Source: an uncultured Alphaproteobacteria bacterium
GTDB lineage: Bacteria > Pseudomonadota > Alphaproteobacteria > RF32 > CAG-239
Reading direction: 5' to 3'
Length of the DNA: 56,269 bases
Assembly: GCA_934254925.1 (NCBI GenBank)
Contig: CAKQMD010000008.1
Span: 1 to 56,269, forward strand
Shown here: piece after piece, positions 8,737 to 16,666 of the stretch
How positions within the stretch are numbered: the first letter of the stretch is position 1
How the letters are laid out: every line of letters begins with the position of its first letter
Notes under the pieces: generated by a model
Database searches by the model: none
What the model saw: the letters and a program-made list of their open reading frames with translations, nothing else
What the model was told of the DNA's origin: nothing
Translations under genes and position numbers: made by a program

Positions 8737-9180
8737 ATGATGAAAACCTACTATATTGTTTCCGGCGGTTTTGATCCCATACACGAGGGACATCTCGCCA
8801 TGATCAAAGAGGCCCGTGAAAATTCCGATGGCGTCATCTTGTTGCTCAATTCGGATGATTGGCTGATCAGAAAAAAAGGCCGTAATTTTATGAATTTCAA
8901 AACCCGCAGGATGATTGGTGAAAATTTGAAAGGCGTGGTGGACGTTTTAGGGTTTGACGACAGCGACAACTCCGCTTCGGCGGGCATCCGCGAAGTTCGT
9001 CGCCGTTACCCGGATGTACGGCTGGTTTTTGCCAATGGCGGAGACCGAAATAAGGAAAATATCCCGGAAACATCAGTCTGTCGGGAATGTTCGGTGGAAA
9101 TGAAATTCGGCGTCGGCGGGGAAAACAAAGCGAATTCGTCGTCATGGATTTTGCGCCGCTGGGATGAAGAAGGAAAATAG
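8737..9180 (+). CDS. Cytidylyltransferase-like nucleotidyltransferase
   Basis: 147 aa (ATG 8737, or ATG 8740). GGFDPIHEGHLAMI is the HxGH motif of the nucleotidyltransferase superfamily, which also holds glycerol-3-phosphate cytidylyltransferase and the heptose-phosphate adenylyltransferase domain of HldE. SDDWLIRKKG and the lysine-rich C-terminus GVGGENKANSSSWIL resemble small stand-alone members common in phage genomes. The substrate is unknown. It lies next to phage tail genes but on the other strand and closed by its own hairpin, so a phage origin is possible and unproven. Confidence 0.75.
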   Translation: MMKTYYIVSGGFDPIHEGHLAMIKEARENSDGVILLLNSDDWLIRKKGRNFMNFKTRRMIGENLKGVVDVLGFDDSDNSASAGIREVRRRYPDVRLVFANGGDRNKENIPETSVCRECSVEMKFGVGGENKANSSSWILRRWDEEGK

Positions 9181-9213
9181 AACAAAACCTCCGCTCATTG
9201 CGGAGGTTTTGTT
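9181..9213. terminator. Bidirectional terminator between convergent genes
   Basis: Perfect 14-bp stem AACAAAACCTCCGC / GCGGAGGTTTTGTT with a TCATT loop (9195-9199). T-rich arms on both strands serve the nucleotidyltransferase gene and the convergent phage-tail pair. Confidence 0.9.
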
Positions 9214-9237
9214 CAATTAGTAAAGACAAGAGAAAAA

Positions 9238-9579
9238 CTAGTCTGTCGTTTCAACCGGCTTGGGATATTTTTCTTTTACGGCTTTGCGGTCAAGATAAAA
9301 ATCCGCGCTTTTGGCTGTCTCGCCGAACTTGCCGGCGTCAATGTCATGATAAAGGCTGTCCAACTGGTCCACCAGGCTGGGATAAGCGGCTTCGCGTTGC
9401 TCGGCATAGGTTGGCGTCGGCGCTTCCGGTGCATGGCCTTTGACATAAAGCTTGCCGTCATAGCCGGTTTCGGTTTCTCCGCTATAAACAACCATATTGT
9501 TAAGAGCGATTTCCCGAGAGGTCAACGCCGTGTCCTGGCGTTCCAACAATTGATACGAATTTTCAAAACGAACTAACAT
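9238..9579 (-). CDS. Phage tail-fibre accessory protein (probable)
   Basis: 113 aa from ATG 9579, preceded by GGAG; the upstream in-frame start at 9609 has no such site and lies inside the fibre gene. The C-terminal half has the pattern REAAYPSLVDQLDSLYHD then VKEKYPKP, which recurs in small proteins encoded just after tail-fibre genes in prophages. The role is probably fibre assembly or a minor tail component. It starts 2 bp after the tail-fibre stop, so the two are translated together. Confidence 0.65.
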   Translation of the reverse strand: MLVRFENSYQLLERQDTALTSREIALNNMVVYSGETETGYDGKLYVKGHAPEAPTPTYAEQREAAYPSLVDQLDSLYHDIDAGKFGETAKSADFYLDRKAVKEKYPKPVETTD

Positions 9580-9581
9580 GA

Positions 9582-11192
9582 TTATGCTCCTAAATAAGGG
9601 ATGAAACAAATTTCTTCACTGTTTGGATTACCTTGCAGCCAATAGGGGTCTCCGCCTTCGACTTCTAGCAGGCCGTAATAAAAAGAAAGGCTGGAATCGT
9701 CGCTTCTGAAATAATAAAGGACTTTATCGTTGCTGATGGTGTTTCCTTTATAGATGCCCATGGCGCGAGAACCGGCCGCACGGGTGAAATGTTGCAGGAC
9801 CCCGGAGCAGGGCGGCGTATAGCCTTGTTCAATCGACGTGCTTCCGTTATTGGTCAATATCTGAACTCGGTTGGCCCAATCCAACTTTCGAAGAGCATGA
9901 ATATTGGCTTTTCCGGTTGCCGTCAAATTGTTGAGGTCAACGCTTGCCGGAAAATAGTCGGCATTGGAATAATCCTTTTCAACTTTTTCTCCCAGACCTG
10001 CAACAAAACCGCTGATGGAAGCCACGGAATCTTCGGCTGCTGAGGCGTATAAAACAACATAAGCGCGCAAACGGATGTTTTTCGGCCTTGTTTCTGCCCC
10101 GGTTCTCGGCGTACCGTTTGTTCCGTCACTGACAATGCTTGTGGTTGTCTTCATATTTTGTCCCTGATCGCCGTAACGCACATAAGTATCAGCATTGGCT
10201 CCGTGAATGCTACCCAGGTTGATTTGGTGTTGGTGTCCTTGTAATTGGTCTTGCTGATAGCTTCCCACGTCTGTTTCACCGAGGATGGCACGTAAAAAGA
10301 CGTCGTTCAGCTTGGGAACGCGAAATTTCTGCGCAGTTGTGTCCAGACCAAAGAAGCCGCAGTTTCCGTCATTGGCTTCCAATTCTGCCGTATATTCGCT
10401 GAAGCTCTTCACACCGAGAATTTCGCCCTCGGCCAAGAGATCATAGAAGTCGGGAAACTCCGCTTTGGTAAACTCGTCGCCGTTGCACCAGACACCGCCG
10501 TTGGGAACACTTTTGCGCATTGTCCATTTTATGTCCCCGATGTTGCCGAGTGCCGTATAGATGACGGCCTCGGCCTTGGCTGTAGCAATGGCGGCTTGCT
10601 CCGCGGCAATGGCTGCCTGTTCCTCAGCCTCGTTTTTGCTCTCCGTCGCCTCTTCGGCATATTCTTTGGAGATTTCCAGTTTTTCCTGAATGATGTTAGT
10701 CAGATTGTCTATTTGCCAATCGGAATTTACCAGTTTGGTACCGCTTTCATCCCATAAAATGGCCTTGTTGGGCGAGGGAAGGGGCAGAACTGTCTCCAGA
10801 CCTTCTCCAACATATGGCGGAAACAAAATTGTCCGATTGAGGCTTTCGGCAATTTGCTGTAAGCAGGCTGTCAGGTAGTCAAATTCATGATTTAACGCCC
10901 GGCTGCGCAAAACGCCGCCTTCGGGAAAATAGCTTTGTCTTTCAATATCCAGATTACGCAAAAGAGTAATGATGGAGGATGCCGCCGGAGCCGTGTCAAA
11001 AGTGACAATGCCGCCTTCGCTGTCGCCGGCGCCGCTGACGGTGTATCCTGAAGTTTGCAATTGGTCGTCAATATAAATCTGGATGTCACTGTCTTCGAAA
11101 ATGGCAAAAGGATATTGAAATTCTGTATTGGTGCCGTCTGCTTCGTAACGGATGCGAGGCGTCACGTTTTTAATCAGAATGTTTTCATTCAT
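9582..11192 (-). CDS. Phage tail fibre protein with T7-type N-terminal domain
   Basis: 536 aa from ATG 11192 (AAGGAAC upstream); a start at 11225 would lie in the terminator. Residues about 8-125 match the T7 tail-fibre N-terminal domain that docks to the tail: YEADGTNTEFQYPFAIFEDS, SGYTVSGAG, RSRALNHEFDYLTACLQQI. An Ala/Glu-rich coiled coil follows (about 180-215), then a collar-like receptor-binding region with GHQHQI, and a distinct C-terminal tip (about 400-536). No capsid, portal, terminase or integrase gene adjoins it, so this is a prophage remnant or a domesticated fibre. Confidence 0.85.
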   Translation of the reverse strand: MNENILIKNVTPRIRYEADGTNTEFQYPFAIFEDSDIQIYIDDQLQTSGYTVSGAGDSEGGIVTFDTAPAASSIITLLRNLDIERQSYFPEGGVLRSRALNHEFDYLTACLQQIAESLNRTILFPPYVGEGLETVLPLPSPNKAILWDESGTKLVNSDWQIDNLTNIIQEKLEISKEYAEEATESKNEAEEQAAIAAEQAAIATAKAEAVIYTALGNIGDIKWTMRKSVPNGGVWCNGDEFTKAEFPDFYDLLAEGEILGVKSFSEYTAELEANDGNCGFFGLDTTAQKFRVPKLNDVFLRAILGETDVGSYQQDQLQGHQHQINLGSIHGANADTYVRYGDQGQNMKTTTSIVSDGTNGTPRTGAETRPKNIRLRAYVVLYASAAEDSVASISGFVAGLGEKVEKDYSNADYFPASVDLNNLTATGKANIHALRKLDWANRVQILTNNGSTSIEQGYTPPCSGVLQHFTRAAGSRAMGIYKGNTISNDKVLYYFRSDDSSLSFYYGLLEVEGGDPYWLQGNPNSEEICFIPYLGA

Positions 11193-11224
11193 AAAAGAGT
11201 TCCTTTCAATTGGGTTAAACGTCA

Positions 11225-11257
11225 AAAAGCCGCTCTGCTTTGCGCAGAGCGGCTTTT
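11225..11257 (-). terminator. Strong hairpin upstream of the tail-fibre gene
   Basis: 14-bp perfect stem AAAAGCCGCTCTGC / GCAGAGCGGCTTTT, T-rich on both strands. It lies just before the fibre start and 98 bp past the end of the ATP-grasp gene at 11356, so for minus-strand transcription it insulates the fibre pair from the upstream operon. Confidence 0.85.
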
Positions 11258-11355
11258 GTTAAAATTTTACAGGTTTATTTTAAATACACTTCTAGCAAGT
11301 GATGACTCTTAGGTATCATGATTTTTAAAGGTAGTCAATTGATAAATTATAATTA

Positions 11356-12318
11356 TCAACAGTTGAAATCTGCCTGCAGAATATGTTCTATTCTCTCTTC
11401 AGCGCTTAGCCCGGACAGACAATGCTTGTCAATAAACTTCAAACGGCTGACTAATCCGATGCCGCTGGCGATTTGAATGGCCAATCCCGGTCGCGCGTTA
11501 AGTTCAAGCATCATTGGCCCTTTGTTGGCGTCCAACACGATGTCTGCGCCGAGATACCCCAACTTGGTCATTTCATAAGCTTTGGCGGCAATCAATAAAT
11601 GCTCTTTCCAAAAAGGGACTTTAAGCGTCAGCAAATCCGCCGCCGTGTCTGGATGTTTTGTCACCGGCAGGTTATATTGCACGGCCTGCAGCGCCGTTCC
11701 TCTCTGCACATCCAATCCGACGCCGACGGCTCCTTGATGCAGATTGGCGCGTCCGCCGGAAGCTTTTGTTGACAAACGCATCATCGCCAAAGCCGGATAT
11801 CCTTTGTAGACAATAACCCGGACGTCGGGAACGCCTTGATAACTCATGTCTTTGAACCTGTTGCTGAAATGGACCATTTCCTCAATCAAGGCCGTGTCAT
11901 ACTGTCCGCCCAAACTGTACAGACCGCTGAGAATATTGGAAATATGCTGATATATTTCATTATAAGCGAGCTTTCTGCCGGAAGGGGTGACATAAATGTC
12001 GTCTTCAAAATGGCTGATCACCAAAACGCCTTTGCCGCCAAAGCCGTGTGCCGGTTTAATAACGAATTCTTTTTTCTCGCGGATGATGTCGCGAAAGTTT
12101 TTGACTTCGTGCTGATAGTCGATCGTTCCGATCAAATCCGGCGTCGTAATGCCCGCTTGACGCGCTAGCAGCTTGGTTTTAACCTTGTCGTCCACCAAAG
12201 GATAAAGGCGCCGATCGTTATATTTGGAAATCACGTTGTAATTGCGACAGTTCATTCCCAGAACGCCGACGGCTTTCAAGCGGGAAGGAGCAACAAAAGA
12301 TTTTAGGCGGCTTAACAT
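11356..12318 (-). CDS. RimK-like ATP-grasp ligase (alpha-L-glutamate ligase-like)
   Basis: 320 aa. ATP-grasp features: the central FVIKPAHGFGGKGVLVI (ATP-binding glycine-rich turn), DVRVIVYKGYPALAMMRLS, and the metal-binding MLELNARPGL at the C-terminus. It resembles the alpha-L-glutamate-ligase-like family that is co-inherited with inactive transglutaminase-7TM proteins and pepsin-like proteases, all three of which are adjacent here. It presumably joins an amino acid to a peptide or protein through an acyl-phosphate; the substrate is unknown. It begins 1 bp after the upstream stop, as last gene of a three-gene operon. Confidence 0.8.
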   Translation of the reverse strand: MLSRLKSFVAPSRLKAVGVLGMNCRNYNVISKYNDRRLYPLVDDKVKTKLLARQAGITTPDLIGTIDYQHEVKNFRDIIREKKEFVIKPAHGFGGKGVLVISHFEDDIYVTPSGRKLAYNEIYQHISNILSGLYSLGGQYDTALIEEMVHFSNRFKDMSYQGVPDVRVIVYKGYPALAMMRLSTKASGGRANLHQGAVGVGLDVQRGTALQAVQYNLPVTKHPDTAADLLTLKVPFWKEHLLIAAKAYEMTKLGYLGADIVLDANKGPMMLELNARPGLAIQIASGIGLVSRLKFIDKHCLSGLSAEERIEHILQADFNC

Positions 12319-12319
12319 C

Positions 12320-13861
12320 TTAACGCGCCTTTACCAACGGACTGAAACGCTTGAGTTCGGTCAGTCTGTAGCCGGTATAGGTGCCGAGCAGCATCACGAC
12401 AAACAAAATGACCAGGTTGAGTTCGTTGAACGCAAACATGATATGGCGAATATATTCGCTGCTGACCACCGCATAAGTCAGTACGGCCGCCAACATACTG
12501 TTGATGATTTCCCGGCCGGCGTTCATCGCGCCGTCTTCTTCCCAGGTGATCGAGGCCCGCTCAATGACCCAGGCCATGATGATAATCGGGAAAAAGACCG
12601 CGGAAGCGGCGATGTCCAGCTTGAAACGATATCCCACAATCGTCAGTCCCTGCATCATCAAAATGACGAAAATCACCACCGCGGAAATTCTGGGAACCAA
12701 AAGCAAGTTGAACTTGGAAAGGATAAAGCGGATAAACAAACCCAGCCCGACAATCAGGGCAAAGCAGGCCATGCCGGGCCAAAAACCGGTTTTGACCAAA
12801 GCCATGGCCAACAACATGGGGGTAAATGTTCCCATGGTCTGAATGCCGATGACGTTGCGGATCAAGACGATGATTAAAATCGCCAAAGGAAAAGTCATCA
12901 GCCATTTAAGCGTATTTTGCTGCGTCAGTGGCAGATTGTAGATGGAATAGTCGAAGAAAGACTTGTTGTCGGCGAGTTCGGCACGTTTTCCCGCCAAATT
13001 AAAAGAAGAACTGATGGATTTGATCACAGAAAATTTAATAACCGAGTTTTCGCCGCCTTCGACGTCAATCAAAGAGTTGCCGCCGCGTTGAAACGCCACG
13101 AAATTGTCAGGCAACCCTTTAAGGCCGCTGGTAATGTCATAAGTTTTCCACTTGCCGTCAAGATAAGCCTCCAACATCAGGTCGGGGGCCAAAGCTTTTT
13201 TGTTTTCCTCAAGTTTAATGCCGCGAACGAGTCTTGCCGGGATCTTTTTCATGGCCAAAAGGTTTTGTACGGCTTCGGCAACGTCCTTGGGCGTTTTTTT
13301 CATCGGCAGGAAAGAAATGGCTGTTGCGTCCGGAGTCGTCTGATTAAACAGACGAATGATCTTTTCCGGCATGTCGCCGCCTTCGCTGGCGTTCGCCGTT
13401 TTCAAAAGTTCTTTGGCCATGGCCAACTTTTGCTCGTCAAAAACCGGCATTGTCGGTTTTTGGGGCGTCGGTGCAACGGTTTTTCCTTGTCCGTCGCTAT
13501 TGTCAAAAAGCATGATACGATAATAAAGGTCTTGCTGGCCGGTTTTGTTTTTTGCCGTCAACAGCAAACGGTTATTGCCGTTTTTAATCCGTTTGACCTG
13601 GTACCCCGGCGCAATGATGTCGTCTTCCAAAATTTTGAACTCGGAAGCTTCCTGTGGAATAGCCATGGAAACTTTGATCGGTTCGCCGGTTGCTTCAAAG
13701 GCCACATGGGCCTCAATGGTCCAAACGTCGGCCGTTTGTTTTGGCGCAAAGCTGAAGCCCCAATAGCGAATTTTATAATAAATGCTGTACCCGGCGAAGA
13801 TTACTGACAAGAAAAGCAAAAAAGTCAAAACCCGACGTATGGAAAAAAGTTTTTTTAGCAT
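12320..13861 (-). CDS. Inactive transglutaminase-like domain fused to seven-TM protein
   Basis: 513 aa. One N-terminal membrane helix (about 13-30) is followed by a periplasmic region of about 290 aa containing a transglutaminase-like segment (DVAEAVQNLLAMKKIPARLVRGI) that lacks a clear catalytic Cys. About seven membrane helices follow from residue 310 to 500. This architecture is known as the partner of the ATP-grasp ligase next door. It is likely a membrane scaffold or sensor linking periplasmic peptide binding to the cytosolic ligase. GAGGG precedes the ATG and the gap to the protease gene is 18 bp. Confidence 0.8.
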   Translation of the reverse strand: MLKKLFSIRRVLTFLLFLSVIFAGYSIYYKIRYWGFSFAPKQTADVWTIEAHVAFEATGEPIKVSMAIPQEASEFKILEDDIIAPGYQVKRIKNGNNRLLLTAKNKTGQQDLYYRIMLFDNSDGQGKTVAPTPQKPTMPVFDEQKLAMAKELLKTANASEGGDMPEKIIRLFNQTTPDATAISFLPMKKTPKDVAEAVQNLLAMKKIPARLVRGIKLEENKKALAPDLMLEAYLDGKWKTYDITSGLKGLPDNFVAFQRGGNSLIDVEGGENSVIKFSVIKSISSSFNLAGKRAELADNKSFFDYSIYNLPLTQQNTLKWLMTFPLAILIIVLIRNVIGIQTMGTFTPMLLAMALVKTGFWPGMACFALIVGLGLFIRFILSKFNLLLVPRISAVVIFVILMMQGLTIVGYRFKLDIAASAVFFPIIIMAWVIERASITWEEDGAMNAGREIINSMLAAVLTYAVVSSEYIRHIMFAFNELNLVILFVVMLLGTYTGYRLTELKRFSPLVKAR

Positions 13862-13879
13862 GATCCCTCAAAGGAAAGG

Positions 13880-14401
13880 TTAGTTTAACGTATTGCTGAT
13901 AGACGGATCGACGATGGCGCGTCCGTTTAAGATGTTGCGGCCGATGAGCACCTGATATTCAAATTTCTCGCGGTCGGCCAAAGTAAAGTCGGCATTGAGG
14001 ATTTCTTTGCCAAACTTCACGTTCATGTTGACGGTTACCCTTTTCTCGCTGGCGGCGATTCTTTTAATCGTCACTTTGCGTATGACTCTTTTTTCAAAGC
14101 GGTAGGTTTCGCCGCTGTTCTTGTTTTGCAGGGTAAAAGAAACCCATTTTTCGCCGTCGCGTTCAAAATGCCGCAGATTGCTGACGTCCAGGGAGGAGGT
14201 TTCCGCCCCGGTGTCGATCCTGGCGGAGAAGGGAGACTTCATCGGCAGAAAGTAAACCGGTTCGACGCCGCCGATCACGCTGAGCGGGGAGGATGGCTTG
14301 ACCTCGACGGCCGGAACAAGAACGGGCGTCGTTTGTTTTGCGCAGGAACACACCGTCATAAGCACGATTCCCCAAATAAGACTTTTGTTAAACATCTTCA
14401 T
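13880..14401 (-). CDS. Pepsin/retropepsin-like aspartic peptidase lipoprotein (PF05618 'ATP-dependent zinc protease' type)
   Basis: 173 aa from ATG 14401 (GTG 14410 is possible). The N-terminus has a signal sequence with Cys around MTVCSCAKQ, read as a lipobox. ARIDTGAETSSLDVSN contains the DTGA active-site motif of retropepsin-like peptidases; the C-terminal VLIGRNILNGRAIVDPS matches the second family signature. Databases often call this family an ATP-dependent zinc protease, but the motif is aspartic. It is first gene in the operon with the 7TM and ATP-grasp genes, and probably acts in the periplasm on the peptides that system modifies. Confidence 0.78.
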   Translation of the reverse strand: MKMFNKSLIWGIVLMTVCSCAKQTTPVLVPAVEVKPSSPLSVIGGVEPVYFLPMKSPFSARIDTGAETSSLDVSNLRHFERDGEKWVSFTLQNKNSGETYRFEKRVIRKVTIKRIAASEKRVTVNMNVKFGKEILNADFTLADREKFEYQVLIGRNILNGRAIVDPSISNTLN

Positions 14402-14556
14402 AGCTGCCACTTACGTTCATATTTTCAAACACCATTATTTACAATCATAAACCGACAAATGTAAAGATAAATTTGCAGATTTTCTGCTGATAATTTAATG
14501 ATTTTTAACCAAATTAAATTATATATGTTATATATTCCAAAAGAATCCCTATAAGT

Positions 14557-15612
14557 ATGAAAGTTGCTGCAATGAAGATGTTTAAGCGATTCAATGCCAT
14601 CAGCCGCATGGCTAAAATGCGCGCCATGCTTCGGCGGCGTTTCTGGGTAAGAACGCTGGCTTTGGGCATGGCCATGACCCAAGGCGTTAGGGCAGAGGCG
14701 CCGGAACTGAAGCCCTATGACAAAGACGTCAATACCAAAGAGCTTTTGGCAAACCTGCAGACCGGCAATCTGACGGCCGCCGTCATGAACAATGACCTGT
14801 TACGCCGTTTGGTCGAAGGTATAGATCTGGAACAGGCCGCTCGTCAGCGCGCCGACGAAATTGTACGCACGGCGCTTGATTCCATGGAACAACGCGCCGG
14901 TCGCAGAGAAGAGATCAAAAGACGCCTGCAGGGCAAGGAAGGCCCTTTGAGCGCCAAGGAACGCCAACGCCTGACCAAAGCCAGACAGGCCGAAACCCGT
15001 CAGGATTTCCAGACGACGACCGGAAAATCTCAGTTGGGAAACAACTGTATTGCTTCTATTTGGGCATGCTATATTGATGCTCGGACCTCGTTGAAGGATT
15101 CGACCGACTTTGTCCCCCTCAAAGAAGGCAGCCGCATCAATTGTTGGGCTTTGGCCAATGATCCAGCCATGAAAAAATATGTTTATGATGTACCCAACGG
15201 CGTCGGAAAGTTAGAACAGTTCATCAAGGAAAAGAAAATACGTCCCGGTGCTATCATTCTGCGGCCCCGCGGCGGCGGAAATTATCATGCCGTGATTTTA
15301 AAGGACGAAAACTTTTTCTATATGGCCGACAACAATCCCCATGTCAACGGGGATCTGCGTTATTATTCCAAGACCTACCGCAACATGAAGATCATTAATG
15401 TGCCGCAAGCCGTCGAAGACAAAAAGTTGAAAGAAATAAAATCAAAAAACCGACTGGATGCCATAGAAAGCCTTTATAAAGATCATCCTGAAAAGTTGAA
15501 AGTCGAACTCCTACGTTTCCTTCCTAAGGAAATTTTGCTGCCGGTGCAAAAAGCAAAAGACGTGGCTCAGAAAATTCCGAGCATAAGATTTGTCCCGACC
15601 ACGCGGGCATAA
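14557..15612 (+). CDS. Secreted protein with a possible cysteine-hydrolase (CHAP/papain-like) domain
   Basis: 351 aa from ATG 14557 (ATG 14572 equally plausible; no clear Shine-Dalgarno site). A basic region and hydrophobic stretch end at VRAEA, a likely signal-peptidase site near residue 47. Residues 60-160 are charged and helical. The region 165-290 has a Cys in GNNCIASIWACY, a His in GGGNYHAVIL and Asn/Asp in MADNNPH, in the order seen in papain-fold cysteine hydrolases. That catalytic assignment is inference. It is divergent from the protease/7TM/ATP-grasp operon, whose first gene shares the same opening GCTATGAAGATGTTTAA-like sequence. Confidence 0.5.
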   Translation: MKVAAMKMFKRFNAISRMAKMRAMLRRRFWVRTLALGMAMTQGVRAEAPELKPYDKDVNTKELLANLQTGNLTAAVMNNDLLRRLVEGIDLEQAARQRADEIVRTALDSMEQRAGRREEIKRRLQGKEGPLSAKERQRLTKARQAETRQDFQTTTGKSQLGNNCIASIWACYIDARTSLKDSTDFVPLKEGSRINCWALANDPAMKKYVYDVPNGVGKLEQFIKEKKIRPGAIILRPRGGGNYHAVILKDENFFYMADNNPHVNGDLRYYSKTYRNMKIINVPQAVEDKKLKEIKSKNRLDAIESLYKDHPEKLKVELLRFLPKEILLPVQKAKDVAQKIPSIRFVPTTRA

Positions 15613-15614
15613 AA

Positions 15615-15637
15615 AAAGGACGGATTTTCCGTCCTTT
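15615..15637. terminator. Bidirectional terminator
   Basis: 9-bp stem AAAGGACGG / CCGTCCTTT with an ATTTT loop, with an A-run before and T-rich sequence after. It closes the secreted-protein gene and the convergent gene ending at 15664. Confidence 0.85.
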
Positions 15638-15663
15638 CCTTTTTTGTTCTTTTCTTTTTTATT

Positions 15664-16095
15664 TTAAGGCTTGAGAATTAAAAATCTTCTGCGCAGACAA
15701 TAGTCGCCCGTTTTCGGATCTTTAACAATTTTGGCGTCCTGATTGGCGTTTACTTTGGTGTCTCCCTTATAATCCGCCGGAGTATACCTTTTGCCGACGC
15801 TGTTCAGGGCAATGAAAGAGCTGGTGTTGAAACATAAATAGGCGTAATTGACCATTGTTTCGTAAACAGCTTGTATTTTTCGCCGATTGGGCAGCCGGAT
15901 CTCGCAGACCCAAACCGGTTCAAGGGAGTTTCCCGAAGCGTAGACGATTCTTGCCAAATAAGGCTTGCCGCATTTTAGCCCTTTTTGTTCTTCGTCATTC
16001 AGGTTAATGCCGTATTTTTCCAAAAGATGCATGATCAACGCTTGGTTGAAGATGTTGTTCGGCGTTTCGACCGAAACGGCTAGTTTTGCATTCAT
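15664..16095 (-). CDS. Hypothetical protein, no recognised domain
   Basis: 143 aa, soluble, with no signal peptide or membrane helix. It has an N-terminal helix (NIFNQALIMHLLEKYGI) and a central basic strand-rich part (RIVYASGNSLEPVWVCEIRL). The ATG follows CCCAAAAAATTTTAAACC with no purine-rich ribosome site. It starts 18 bp after the stop of the next gene upstream, so the two are likely co-transcribed. I recognise no family. Confidence 0.5.
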   Translation of the reverse strand: MNAKLAVSVETPNNIFNQALIMHLLEKYGINLNDEEQKGLKCGKPYLARIVYASGNSLEPVWVCEIRLPNRRKIQAVYETMVNYAYLCFNTSSFIALNSVGKRYTPADYKGDTKVNANQDAKIVKDPKTGDYCLRRRFLILKP

Positions 16096-16113
16096 GGTTT
16101 AAAATTTTTTGGG

Positions 16114-16494
16114 TTAATAACTTATTTTTGTTGTCTGAAAGAAAACATTGTCTTCCGTGCGGATGATTTTGGTCATTCCTCCGGGAAAATGAAAAGTCTC
16201 TTCGTTGAAGGGCTCGAAAGGAAAGCCTCCCAATATCACGTCACAGCAGCCAAATTCCGGGGAATAAAGCCAAAAGTCAACGTCTTTTTCATCATGACAA
16301 ATCAGCGGTACGACCACCAAAAGGCATTTTTTTCTTTCCGGAAAAAATTTGCATGTCGCAGTGACAATCATCGCTTGTTTTTCCCAATGTTCCTCAACGA
16401 ATATTCCGTCCTCTTCATGCATTTTGTCCAGAAGTTCGGAAAGCGAGATAACCTCCGTTTCCTCCGTAACCTTAAAATAACGTCTCTTTTCCAT
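16114..16494 (-). CDS. Hypothetical acidic protein with SD-less leader
   Basis: 126 aa, acidic, rich in aromatic residues and Cys (CDVILGGFPFEPF). There is no signal peptide and no known motif. The start ATGGAAAAG is preceded by a pure A/T leader (TTTTAAATTTTATAATT) with no Shine-Dalgarno sequence, like several other orphan genes in this window. A possible promoter lies 120-80 bp upstream in the gap shared with the divergent porin gene. Function unknown. Confidence 0.5.
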   Translation of the reverse strand: MEKRRYFKVTEETEVISLSELLDKMHEEDGIFVEEHWEKQAMIVTATCKFFPERKKCLLVVVPLICHDEKDVDFWLYSPEFGCCDVILGGFPFEPFNEETFHFPGGMTKIIRTEDNVFFQTTKISY

Positions 16495-16555
16495 AATTAT
16501 AAAATTTAAAAATAACGTAAAATAATCAGAATTTGTTTCAGCTTAACGATTTAAT

Positions 16556-16588
16556 AGACAAAAGTCAATCAAAAAATATTATTTGTCT
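16556..16588. promoter_or_regulatory. Inverted repeat between divergent hypothetical gene and porin gene
   Basis: AGACAAA (16556-16562) and TTTGTCT (16582-16588) form a 7-bp inverted repeat with a 19-bp A/T-rich centre, midway between the two divergent starts. It could be an operator, or simply a hairpin; nothing identifies a regulator. Confidence 0.3.
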
Positions 16589-16666
16589 AAAATTGGGCCT
16601 CTCCTTTAAATTTTGCCGCAGCGGTCATATATCCCAAACGGGTTCATTAAAAAAAGGAATACGCCA

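Noticed and set aside
9582..11192. Diversity-generating retroelement target in the fibre gene
   Set aside because: No reverse transcriptase gene or second template repeat was seen nearby, and no adenine-biased variable tract at the gene end.
12917..13807. 296-codon plus-strand frame opposite the 7TM gene
   Set aside because: Shadow frame; the minus-strand protein has coherent membrane topology and family context.
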